In this document: positions 1 to 5,532 of the stretch, piece after piece
Numbering within the stretch: the stretch's first letter is position 1
Layout of the letters: the number at the start of each line of letters is the position of its first letter
NCBI GenBank assembly: GCA_030529405.1
Contig: JAUMWZ010000068.1
Location: 2,717-8,248, forward strand
DNA length: 5,532 nt
Source: Bacteroides sp.
Lineage (GTDB): Bacteria; Bacteroidota; Bacteroidia; Bacteroidales; Bacteroidaceae
Direction: 5' to 3'
The notes under the pieces: generated by a model
Databases searched by the model: none
The model's input: the letters and a program-made list of their open reading frames with translations, nothing else
Told to the model about the DNA's origin: nothing
Program-made: the position numbers and the translations under genes

Positions 1-1319
1 TTTATGTTTTCAGTGTTACTATTTAGCTTGTCGTCTGTATATTCTGCTCCAGCAGAAAGTTTATTCCATTCGTTCAAGCGGAATATACCTTTAAGGTTGG
101 CTCTATTAGTATCTACCAACTTACGAGTATCTCTGTCGTCTATTTTGTTTTTCTTTGTATCCTTTATATAGCGATATTGCGACTTGTAGTTGTTAGAACT
201 ATAATCGCCTTCTATATATGCTCCTCGTGCAATAACATATTTCACACCTGCACTGTAGCCATAGTTCTGGTGCATTATATTATAATCATATCCATGTGAT
301 TTACCATCTACTCCGTAAGCAGGTCTGTCTGTCATCGAACGATAGTAAGACCCCTCGGCAAAAGCAGATAGTTTGTTTGTGATGTCTACATTGAATCGTT
401 GTGTAAAGTTATGATTGTCGTAGCCAGTAAACATCACTTTCCCCGTTGGTACTAGTTCCTCTTTTTTGGTTTTCTTGTTTACTGATTCCTCAAAATCACT
501 TATTCTCCAGCTGTCTGCAGCTTGCCTTTGAAGTGAAGTGTATGATGAAAAGCGTCCAAAGTTTAGGTCAATATCGAGTGAACTATCCATTTGTCCCTTT
601 CGACTTATTCTTTGTCCAGCAGTAACATCTACTTTGTTTTTGCTTTCATCAGTTATAATGTTTACCACACCAGCCATTGCATCGCTTCCATATAATGTTG
701 ATGCAGACGAGTTGAGTAGTTCAATTCGCTTTACATTGGCTAAGTTTGTGCGGAAAACAAAGTCTTCGCTTGTTGTTTTTTTACCATTGATTAGGAACAA
801 AACATACTTGCTGTTCAATCCATTCAACGACATTTCAGAGCTCATTGTGCTTGTTGTGAAGGTATATTCAGAAGTGAGCTTTGTCAATACATCTTTAAGG
901 CTTGCAGAGTTTGTGCTTTTTATGTCTTTAGCTGTAATAACTTTAACAGGTATAGGGTTATCAGTTATCCTTCTGTGTGTACCTGTTGCAGTAACCACTA
1001 TCTGACTTAGATTATTAACTGTAGGTTCCATTAGTATTCTAACGTTCTCATCTCCTGACTTTGCTCTAAGTTTTTTTGCTTGATATGCTACGTGACTTAG
1101 GTTTAGGACGTATTCTCCAGCTTTCAAACCTTTGATAGTGAACTCTCCTTTGGCATTTGTTGTTGATGTGCGCAAAGCATTATCAATTCTAACATTAACG
1201 TTAGATATGGGTTTGTTTGTATCTACATCAAACACCACACCTTTAATAACTGATTGTGCATAAGCACTTACGCCCATCAAAACCATGACAGACAAAAAGA
1301 AAAACTTTCTTAGTTTCAT
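1..1319 (-). CDS. TonB-dependent outer-membrane receptor, probable cobalamin/corrinoid importer (BtuB-like), 3' end outside window
   Basis: This reading frame is open from an ATG at 1319 to the left edge, giving 439 residues with no stop; the C-terminal part of the barrel is missing. An in-frame TGA lies 7 codons upstream and the ATG is the first start after it. Residues 1-21 form a signal peptide (basic MKLRK, hydrophobic core, AYA before Q22). Residues about 24-98 resemble a carboxypeptidase-regulatory-like domain (VIKGVVFDVDTNKPISNVNV, later GEFTIKGLKAGEYVL), common on Bacteroidota receptors. A TonB-box-like stretch QIVVTATGT is at about 106-114. The plug domain follows at about 115-225, with LNGLNSKYVLFLING and RIELLNSSASTLYGSDAMAG before VVNIIT. 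The rest is alternating beta-strand-like sequence of a barrel. The cobalamin riboswitch in its leader and the divergent corrin genes suggest that the substrate is cobalamin or another corrinoid. The family call is firm; the substrate is inferred from context, because receptor sequence alone rarely reveals its ligand. Confidence 0.9.
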   Translation of the reverse strand, partial: MKLRKFFFLSVMVLMGVSAYAQSVIKGVVFDVDTNKPISNVNVRIDNALRTSTTNAKGEFTIKGLKAGEYVLNLSHVAYQAKKLRAKSGDENVRILMEPTVNNLSQIVVTATGTHRRITDNPIPVKVITAKDIKSTNSASLKDVLTKLTSEYTFTTSTMSSEMSLNGLNSKYVLFLINGKKTTSEDFVFRTNLANVKRIELLNSSASTLYGSDAMAGVVNIITDESKNKVDVTAGQRISRKGQMDSSLDIDLNFGRFSSYTSLQRQAADSWRISDFEESVNKKTKKEELVPTGKVMFTGYDNHNFTQRFNVDITNKLSAFAEGSYYRSMTDRPAYGVDGKSHGYDYNIMHQNYGYSAGVKYVIARGAYIEGDYSSNNYKSQYRYIKDTKKNKIDDRDTRKLVDTNRANLKGIFRLNEWNKLSAGAEYTDDKLNSNTENI

Positions 1320-1345
1320 AAGTAATATAAAAATGTTTCACACAA

Positions 1346-1369
1346 TGACCTCTTATACCCGAGAGGTCA
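1346..1369 (-). promoter_or_regulatory. Leader hairpin between riboswitch and start codon, candidate expression platform
   Basis: A perfect 8-bp inverted repeat (TGACCTCT and AGAGGTCA) encloses an 8-nt loop, read as CGGGTATA on the minus strand. It lies 18 nt after the riboswitch P1 helix and ends 26 nt before the receptor ATG. In class-I cobalamin riboswitches a downstream hairpin (P13) commonly pairs through its loop with L5 of the aptamer to control translation, and this hairpin is the only good candidate here. The loop contains GTAT, which can pair with ATAC at 1462-1465 inside the aptamer, but four bases is weak support. No U-run follows directly, so an intrinsic terminator is unlikely. 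Confidence 0.5.
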
Positions 1370-1387
1370 ATTATATCTCTCAAAAAA

Positions 1388-1561
1388 GAAAAAGGCAGGT
1401 TTCCTGACTTCACTTTAACGATTGCCTTCCCATGAAACAATCACAGTGGCACAGAATAATCGTATTTTTGAAAGTGTTACAGTAGCGGGCACTGCTTCAG
1501 ATTTGCACTGAATTCCCTTTTATGGCACATACAAGATTGCAGTAAAGCCATCACCTTTTTC
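1388..1561 (-). promoter_or_regulatory. Cobalamin (adenosylcobalamin-type) riboswitch aptamer
   Basis: Read on the minus strand, the conserved blocks of the cobalamin riboswitch occur in the correct order. They are GGTG (1552-1555), AAAAGGGAA (1513-1521), GTGCAAATCTGAAGC (1494-1508), GCCCGCTACTGTAA (1477-1490), GCCACTG (1444-1450), TGGGAAGGC (1424-1432) and the B12 box AGTCAGGAAACCTGCC (1394-1409). The outer P1 helix closes with 8 perfect pairs, GAAAAAGG (1554-1561) with CCTTTTTC (1388-1395). The element lies in the leader of the TonB receptor gene, with P1 ending 68 nt before its ATG. Family knowledge says that such elements switch expression off when cobalamin is abundant, so the receptor should be made when B12 is scarce. 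Which cobalamin form it prefers cannot be read here with certainty; the full set of blocks fits the classical AdoCbl class. Confidence 0.96.
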
Positions 1562-1567
1562 TGACGG

Positions 1568-1599
1568 CAAAAATATGCTTTATTATATATATAAGGAAA
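1568..1599 (-). promoter_or_regulatory. Candidate Bacteroidota-type promoter for the riboswitch and receptor transcript
   Basis: On the minus strand, TATTTTTG (1568-1575) matches the Bacteroidota -7 consensus TAnnTTTG. A weak -33 element, TTTC instead of TTTG, is at 1596-1599 with a 20-nt spacer, within the normal range. A start point about 5-8 nt downstream would fall at about 1560-1563, immediately before the first base of riboswitch helix P1. That placement supports the call. The -33 match is imperfect, and AT-rich DNA gives such motifs by chance. Confidence 0.42.
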
Positions 1600-1644
1600 T
1601 TAAACGAATGTTTTATTCACATTTATCACAAGAAGTATTTTATT

Positions 1645-1776
1645 ATGTGTTCAGACTGTATATCAATGGGTTTTCAAATCATATATAGCTGACTTGCAAA
1701 CTGTATACAACTGACTTACAAACTATATATACTTGATTTGAAAAATATATATACTTTGCAAACCTATTTGTAAGTT
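1645..1776. repeat. Degenerate tandem array of about 22-bp units with interleaved inverted repeats
   Basis: Three adjacent units align at a 22-bp period: 1689-1710 (begins CTGACTTGCAAACTGTATA), 1711-1732 (begins CTGACTTACAAACTATATA) and 1733-1754 (begins TTGATTTGAAAAATATATA). Two further diverged units seem to precede them: one at about 1667-1688 with TTTTCAAATC then ATATATAG, and one at about 1645-1666 with AGACTGTATATCAA. A TTTGCAAAC at 1756-1764 looks like a truncated unit. Superimposed are an 11-bp inverted repeat, TTTTCAAATCA (1671-1681) with TGATTTGAAAA (1734-1744), and a 9-bp one, ACTTACAAA (1714-1722) with TTTGTAAGT (1767-1775). It could be an operator region, a structured or bent DNA segment, or decayed repeat sequence. 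There are no unique spacers, so it is not a CRISPR. Confidence 0.6.
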
Positions 1777-1815
1777 CACTAAAAACGTGTATAGTCAAAA
1801 TAAAACAAAAAACAC

Positions 1816-1857
1816 CTTGTCAAAACTCTCCTTTTACTATATGTTTTCTTACTTTCG
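1816..1857 (+). promoter_or_regulatory. Candidate promoter region for the cbiG-cbiF / cbiJ-cbiD transcript
   Basis: Two overlapping Bacteroidota-like options are visible. One is CTTG (1816-1819), a 20-nt spacer and TATGTTTT (1840-1847), each with one mismatch to TTTG and TAnnTTTG. The other is a -7-like TACTTTCG at 1850-1857, the better-looking -7 block, but without a well-spaced TTTG upstream. Either would give an 80-95 nt leader. The choice cannot be settled from sequence; the call rests on motif resemblance and position only. Confidence 0.3.
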
Positions 1858-1942
1858 TAGCTGATTTGACAGTGGATTATTATCTACTCCAACAGAAGAT
1901 AATTACATACAGTTGTCATAAAAACATCTATAAAGAAAGATT

Positions 1943-3766
1943 ATGAGCAGAACAGCAATTATAGCAGTGTCTAACAAAGGATTAGAAACAGCACAAACAA
2001 TAGCAAGAGAGATAAACGGCAGTCAGATATTCAGCAAGACCGATGCGGAGGGCATTAACAAAGTGGATTCGTATGAAGACTTTGTAAGGGAGAATTTCAA
2101 TAGCTTCTCTGCCTTCATCTTTATCGGTGCGCTGGGGATATGTGTTAGATACATATCAGGACTAATGGGCGACAAGTACAAAGACCCTGCCGTTGTGTGT
2201 GTAGACAGTAATGGCAAATACGTCATCTCTGTATTGTCTGGACACGTGGGAGGCGGAAATGACTTGACAAAACAAGTTGCCGCAATAGTTGGTGGTGAGG
2301 CAGTGATAACCACACAAAGCGATGTTGAAGACCTGTGGGCTTTAGACACTATGGCAAAGAAATACGGTTGGGCGCAAGATGCTGATAAAGAGAGAATGAA
2401 CAAAGCTATATTCAGCTTCGTGAATAAAGAGAAAACGGCCCTACTATTAGAAGTAAGAACGAAAGAAACAGACGAACTTGAGCGCACAAAGCCAGACCAC
2501 GTAGATGTATATTATAATATAGACGACATCAAACTATATACATACAAGTTGCTAATTGTAGTTAGTTATAAAACAAACTGTATAGAGTTTGAAAACAAAA
2601 TAAACTATTTTCCACGAGTGCTTCACTTAGGTTGTGGGTGCAAGAAAGATTGCTCAAGCAGTGGAGCAACAAAGCATATCAAGGAAACACTCGTCAGTCA
2701 AAACATTTCGCCACTATCAATAGCATCACTTTCCACCATAGAACTGAAGAAAGATGAGCAGTTTATGGCTGACGTGGCAAGTGAATTAGGACTTGAACAG
2801 TTAGGCGTTTACACGTCAAAAGAGCTTGAAGAAATAGAAGTTGCTAATCCGTCAGAAAAAGTTTTCAGCGTCACTGGAGTATGGGGAGTAGCTGAATCGT
2901 GCGCAATAAAAGCATCGAATGGAGGAAAGCTGATATTAGAAAAGCAGAAAGCTGTTATTACCGATGGCGACAACTTTACTTTTGCTGTGGCAGCAACAAA
3001 CGGAGTTCTCCGCACAGAAGGGCATATTGAGATTGTTGGAGCAGGTCCGGGCGATCCCGAACTAATATCTGTTAGGGGCAAAAACATGCTTCAACGCGCC
3101 GACCTCATACTATATGCTGGAAGTCTTGTACCAAGAGAATTGACCTTGTATGCTAAGAATGGAGCCACAGTTCGTAGTTCAGCAGATATGACTTTAGAAG
3201 AACAGTTTGAAACAATGTATTCATTCTACAAGCAAGGTAAGTTCATTGTCCGACTTCACACAGGTGACCCTTGCATTTATGGAGCTATTGCTGAGCAGAT
3301 GGCTTTCTTTGATAAATACGGAATGAGTTATCACATCACGCCGGGAATATCATCTTTTCAAGCGGCAGCAGCTGCACTTAAGTCGCAATTTACTATTCCT
3401 GAACAAGTACAGAGTATAATATTAACACGTGGAGAAGGCAGAACTCCGATGCCAGAAAAGGAGAAACTACACATGCTTGCACGTTCACAAAGCACCATGT
3501 GTATATATCTTAGTGCATCAATAGCAGACAAAGTGCAAGAAGAGTTACTACAAGCATACTCTCCAGAAACGCCTGTTGCCGTGTGCTATAAGCTGACTTG
3601 GAAGGAAGAGAAAATATACAGAGGACAGTTGAAGAACTTAGCTAAGATAGTGAAAGACAATAATCTGACTCTAACTACCATGATTGTTGTTGGCGATGCT
3701 ATTGACCACAGAGAAGGACTATCAAGACTTTACTCACACGAATTTAAGCATTTGTTCAGAAAATGA
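1943..3766 (+). CDS. cbiG-cbiF: Fusion protein: cobalt-precorrin-5A hydrolase (CbiG) and cobalt-precorrin-4 C11-methyltransferase (CbiF/CobM)
   Basis: The protein has 607 residues in two parts. Residues 1 to about 352 are CbiG. The N-terminal and central region carries FIGALGICVRYISGL (60-74), DPAVVCVD, VISVLSGHVGGGNDL (94-108) and AVITTQSD. The C-terminal CbiG region has RVLHLGCGCKKDC (225-237), STIELKKDE and GVWGVAESCAIKAS, ending in FTFAVAA. CbiG opens the ring-A delta-lactone and releases the two-carbon unit as acetaldehyde. Residues about 360-607 are an SAM-dependent precorrin methyltransferase: VGAGPGDPELIS (365-376), YAGSLV (391-396), LHTGDPCIYGA (438-448), PGISSFQAAAAAL (467-479) and ILTRGEGRTPMPE (493-505). 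These motifs match CbiF/CobM, which methylates C11. The two activities are consecutive, with CbiF acting first although it is the second domain. The ATG is the first after an in-frame TAA at 1931; no strong Shine-Dalgarno is seen. The end overlaps the next gene by 4 bp. The cytoplasmic enzyme belongs to the anaerobic, early-cobalt route, since CbiG is specific to it. Confidence 0.95.
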   Translation: MSRTAIIAVSNKGLETAQTIAREINGSQIFSKTDAEGINKVDSYEDFVRENFNSFSAFIFIGALGICVRYISGLMGDKYKDPAVVCVDSNGKYVISVLSGHVGGGNDLTKQVAAIVGGEAVITTQSDVEDLWALDTMAKKYGWAQDADKERMNKAIFSFVNKEKTALLLEVRTKETDELERTKPDHVDVYYNIDDIKLYTYKLLIVVSYKTNCIEFENKINYFPRVLHLGCGCKKDCSSSGATKHIKETLVSQNISPLSIASLSTIELKKDEQFMADVASELGLEQLGVYTSKELEEIEVANPSEKVFSVTGVWGVAESCAIKASNGGKLILEKQKAVITDGDNFTFAVAATNGVLRTEGHIEIVGAGPGDPELISVRGKNMLQRADLILYAGSLVPRELTLYAKNGATVRSSADMTLEEQFETMYSFYKQGKFIVRLHTGDPCIYGAIAEQMAFFDKYGMSYHITPGISSFQAAAAALKSQFTIPEQVQSIILTRGEGRTPMPEKEKLHMLARSQSTMCIYLSASIADKVQEELLQAYSPETPVAVCYKLTWKEEKIYRGQLKNLAKIVKDNNLTLTTMIVVGDAIDHREGLSRLYSHEFKHLFRK

Positions 3767-5532
3767 TAATCATCTTTGGCGGAACAACAGAGGGCAGAAT
3801 TGCAGCAGAAACATTAGATGAGGCAGGAAAGAACTTTTTCTACTCAACAAAAGGCAGTATTCAAGAGGTAAACTGCAAGAACTTGGTGCGCATTAGTGGA
3901 GGAATGACCTCTGAAGAGATGATTTCTTTCTGCCGTGAGAACAACATACGTGCAATAATTGATGCTGCACATCCATTTGCAGAGGTATTACACGCCAACA
4001 TAGCCATAGCCTCTGAAAATCTGAGTATTCCAGTAATCAGATTGGAACGAATATACCCCGATTTGCAAAGTAACGTTACTTTGTGTGCAAACTATGAAGA
4101 TGCAATACGCAAACTATATATAAACAATGTGCAAACTCTTCTTGCTTTGACCGGCACACAAACTATAAAGAAATTGAAACCCTTTTGGCAACACAAAAAA
4201 TGCATATTTAGGATACTCGACAGAGAAGAATCGCTAAAAATAGCACTAAGCGAAGGTTTCCCGAAAGAGAACATCAGATACTATGAAGGCAGTGATGCAG
4301 AAGAGAAGTTAATAAACGAAGTTCGCCCTGATGCTATTATTACGAAAGAGAGCGGACTAAGTGGAGGTTTCGAGGAAAAAGTGCTTGCTGCAAACAAAGC
4401 CAACATACAGTTATACGTTGTAAAAAGACCAAAACTATCGGAAAAGTTTATCACCGTAACAGGAAAACATAGTTTGCGCAGGGCTGTGGAACAGAACGTT
4501 CCCGACTTCTATGAGCTTAAAACAGGTTTGACAACAGGTAGCTGTGCGACGGCAGCAACCAAAGCAGCCATGCTGGCACTAGTTAATGATGAGTTTGTTG
4601 ATAGAGTAAGCATAAGTCTACCAAACGGAGAGTTGGTAGATATGAACATTGAACAAGTGGAGAAAATAGATGACCACACGGCACAAGCATCTATAATAAA
4701 GTTTTCGGGTGATGACCCTGACGTAACAAACGGTGTAGAGATAATCTCCACAGTGTCTTTCTCTGACATGGAGGGCATTCACTTCTTGCAGGGAAAAGGA
4801 GTGGGAACAGTTACACTTCCAGGAGTGGGACTGCCCATAGGCTCGCCTGCAATCAACAAAACTCCGCAAGAAACAATAAGAAATGAAGTACGCTCAGTAT
4901 ATGCGGGAGGCATAGACGTGACTATAAGTGTTACTAATGGCGAAGAAATAGCTACACGAACATTCAATCCGAAGATAGGGATTGTGGGCGGAATATCTAT
5001 CATTGGAACTTCTGGTGTAGTACGTCCGTTCTCGTCAGAGGCTTTTGTGAACGCAATAAGAAAAGAGGTTGAGGTGGCAAAAGCTATTGGTAGCGACCGT
5101 CTTGTGATAAACTCTGGTGCTAAGAGTGAGCGTTTTGTGAAAGCTGTCTATCCTGATTTGCCTTCGCAAGCCTTCGTTCACTACGGCAACTTCATAGGCG
5201 AAACGCTTGAGATTGCTCAAGAAACAGGATTTAAGAAAGTAACAATGGGCATAATGATAGGTAAGGCTGTGAAACTTGCAGAAGGACATCTTGACACTCA
5301 CAGCAAGAAGGTTGTTATGAACAAAGACTTTCTCAAGCAGGTGGCAATAGACAGTCTGTGCACAGAACAAATGATTTCTCACATAGACAATATGTCTATG
5401 GCACGAGAGATATGGTCGTCGCCAAACGAAGACGATATGAACAGATTTGCAAACAAAATACTCCAACTGTGCAAAATAACGTGCCAGCAAAAGGTTGATA
5501 ACATTGACCTTACGCTGATGCTAATAAAAGAA
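3763..5532 (+). CDS. cbiJ-cbiD: Fusion protein: cobalt-precorrin-6A reductase (CbiJ/CobK) and cobalt-precorrin-5B C1-methyltransferase (CbiD), 3' end outside window
   Basis: The frame is open for 590 codons to the right edge. Residues 1 to about 245 are CbiJ/CobK, the NAD(P)H-dependent reductase of cobalt-precorrin-6A: IIIFGGTTEGR (2-12), AIIDAAHPFAE (64-74), LALTGTQTI (127-135), ITKESGLSGGFEEKVLAA (193-210) and YVVKRP (218-223). Residues from about 250 on are CbiD, the C1-methyltransferase that makes cobalt-precorrin-6A: LKTGLTTGSCATAATKAA (252-269), VTNGVEI (321-327), GKGVGTVTLPGVGLPIGSPA (344-363), FNPKIGIVGGISIIGTSG (401-418), YGNFIGETL (474-482) and GKAVKLAEGHLDTHSKK (500-516). CbiD is usually about 360-380 residues, so only a short tail should be missing. 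The product of the second domain is the substrate of the first. The start overlaps the previous stop as ATGA, implying translational coupling in one operon. CbiD marks the anaerobic pathway. Assignment of both domains is firm. Confidence 0.94.
   Translation, partial: MIIIFGGTTEGRIAAETLDEAGKNFFYSTKGSIQEVNCKNLVRISGGMTSEEMISFCRENNIRAIIDAAHPFAEVLHANIAIASENLSIPVIRLERIYPDLQSNVTLCANYEDAIRKLYINNVQTLLALTGTQTIKKLKPFWQHKKCIFRILDREESLKIALSEGFPKENIRYYEGSDAEEKLINEVRPDAIITKESGLSGGFEEKVLAANKANIQLYVVKRPKLSEKFITVTGKHSLRRAVEQNVPDFYELKTGLTTGSCATAATKAAMLALVNDEFVDRVSISLPNGELVDMNIEQVEKIDDHTAQASIIKFSGDDPDVTNGVEIISTVSFSDMEGIHFLQGKGVGTVTLPGVGLPIGSPAINKTPQETIRNEVRSVYAGGIDVTISVTNGEEIATRTFNPKIGIVGGISIIGTSGVVRPFSSEAFVNAIRKEVEVAKAIGSDRLVINSGAKSERFVKAVYPDLPSQAFVHYGNFIGETLEIAQETGFKKVTMGIMIGKAVKLAEGHLDTHSKKVVMNKDFLKQVAIDSLCTEQMISHIDNMSMAREIWSSPNEDDMNRFANKILQLCKITCQQKVDNIDLTLMLIKE

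Larger units (their letters stand above)
1562..1942. other. Divergent intergenic region without a gene
   Basis: About 380 bp of very AT-rich DNA separates the receptor leader (minus strand) from cbiG-cbiF (plus strand). No open frame here resembles a protein, and I see no tRNA-like or second riboswitch-like structure. In particular, no B12 box is visible on either strand. It contains the receptor promoter candidate at its left end, the degenerate repeat array at about 1645-1776, and a promoter candidate for the cbi genes at about 1816-1857. Confidence 0.8.

Noticed and set aside
538..1005. Plus-strand open frame of 155 codons with hydrophobic stretches.
   Set aside because: It is antisense to the receptor plug and barrel region, whose frame is clearly coding; the hydrophobic stretches are a by-product of the opposite strand.
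1346..1369. Intrinsic terminator downstream of the riboswitch.
   Set aside because: The stem is only 8 bp and is followed by TTGTGTGAAAC rather than a T-run, so a translational or other role fits better.
1243..1440. Minus-strand open frame of 65 codons overlapping the receptor start and the riboswitch.
   Set aside because: It runs through the B12 box and the receptor's signal peptide in another frame and has no recognisable protein features; both overlapping features are well supported.
1645..1776. CRISPR array.
   Set aside because: The units are directly adjacent and diverged, with no unique spacers between identical repeats and no cas genes in view.
3755..3775. Possible frameshift or single four-domain gene at the junction of the two fusion genes.
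   Set aside because: The stop TGA at 3764-3766 and the ATG at 3763-3765 form a normal ATGA overlap, and the new frame begins exactly with the expected CbiJ N-terminus (MIIIFGGTTEGR).
4108..4125. Copies of the intergenic repeat inside genes: AAACTATATA at 4111-4120 and also at about 2530-2539.
   Set aside because: Both lie in frame within coding sequence as Lys-Leu-Tyr codons, and only about 10 bases match; AT-rich codon use explains them.
4509..5490. Several minus-strand open frames antisense to the CbiD domain, and similar ones opposite CbiG-CbiF.
   Set aside because: The plus-strand frame carries continuous conserved CbiD (and CbiG/CbiF) motifs; the antisense frames overlap one another and show no family resemblance.

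Overview
The window looks like a piece of a Bacteroidota (Bacteroidales-type) chromosome. The evidence is AT-rich DNA, a TonB-dependent receptor that begins with a carboxypeptidase-regulatory-like domain, start codons without clear Shine-Dalgarno sequences, and candidate promoters of the TAnnTTTG type. I cannot name the genus from sequence alone. The theme throughout is vitamin B12 (corrinoid) acquisition and synthesis.

Left part (1-1319, minus strand): the first 439 codons of an outer-membrane TonB-dependent receptor, cut by the left edge of the window. Its leader (about 1388-1561, minus strand) is a well-conserved cobalamin riboswitch with an intact B12 box. That makes the receptor a probable BtuB-type cobalamin/corrinoid importer. 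An 8-bp hairpin between the riboswitch and the start codon is the obvious candidate for the switching element. A Bacteroidota-type promoter motif sits so that transcription would start almost exactly at the aptamer's first helix.

Middle (1562-1942): a divergent intergenic region with no gene. It holds the two outward-facing promoter areas and a decayed tandem array of roughly 22-bp TTGCAAAC/TATATA-type units, interleaved with inverted repeats (about 1645-1776). I see no second riboswitch in front of the biosynthetic genes.

Right part (1943-5532, plus strand): two long fused genes of the anaerobic (early cobalt insertion) corrin pathway that overlap by 4 bp (ATGA). The first is CbiG fused to CbiF/CobM. 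The second is CbiJ/CobK fused to CbiD and runs off the right edge with its CbiD domain nearly complete. Together the four domains cover four consecutive steps, cobalt-precorrin-4 to 5A to 5B to 6A to 6B. Within each protein the domain order is the reverse of the reaction order.

Overall this is a divergent B12 locus: riboswitch-controlled uptake on one side and synthesis on the other. The families are all known. The less explained parts are the intergenic repeat array, the cysteine-rich CbiG motif and the apparent lack of a riboswitch on the synthesis side.
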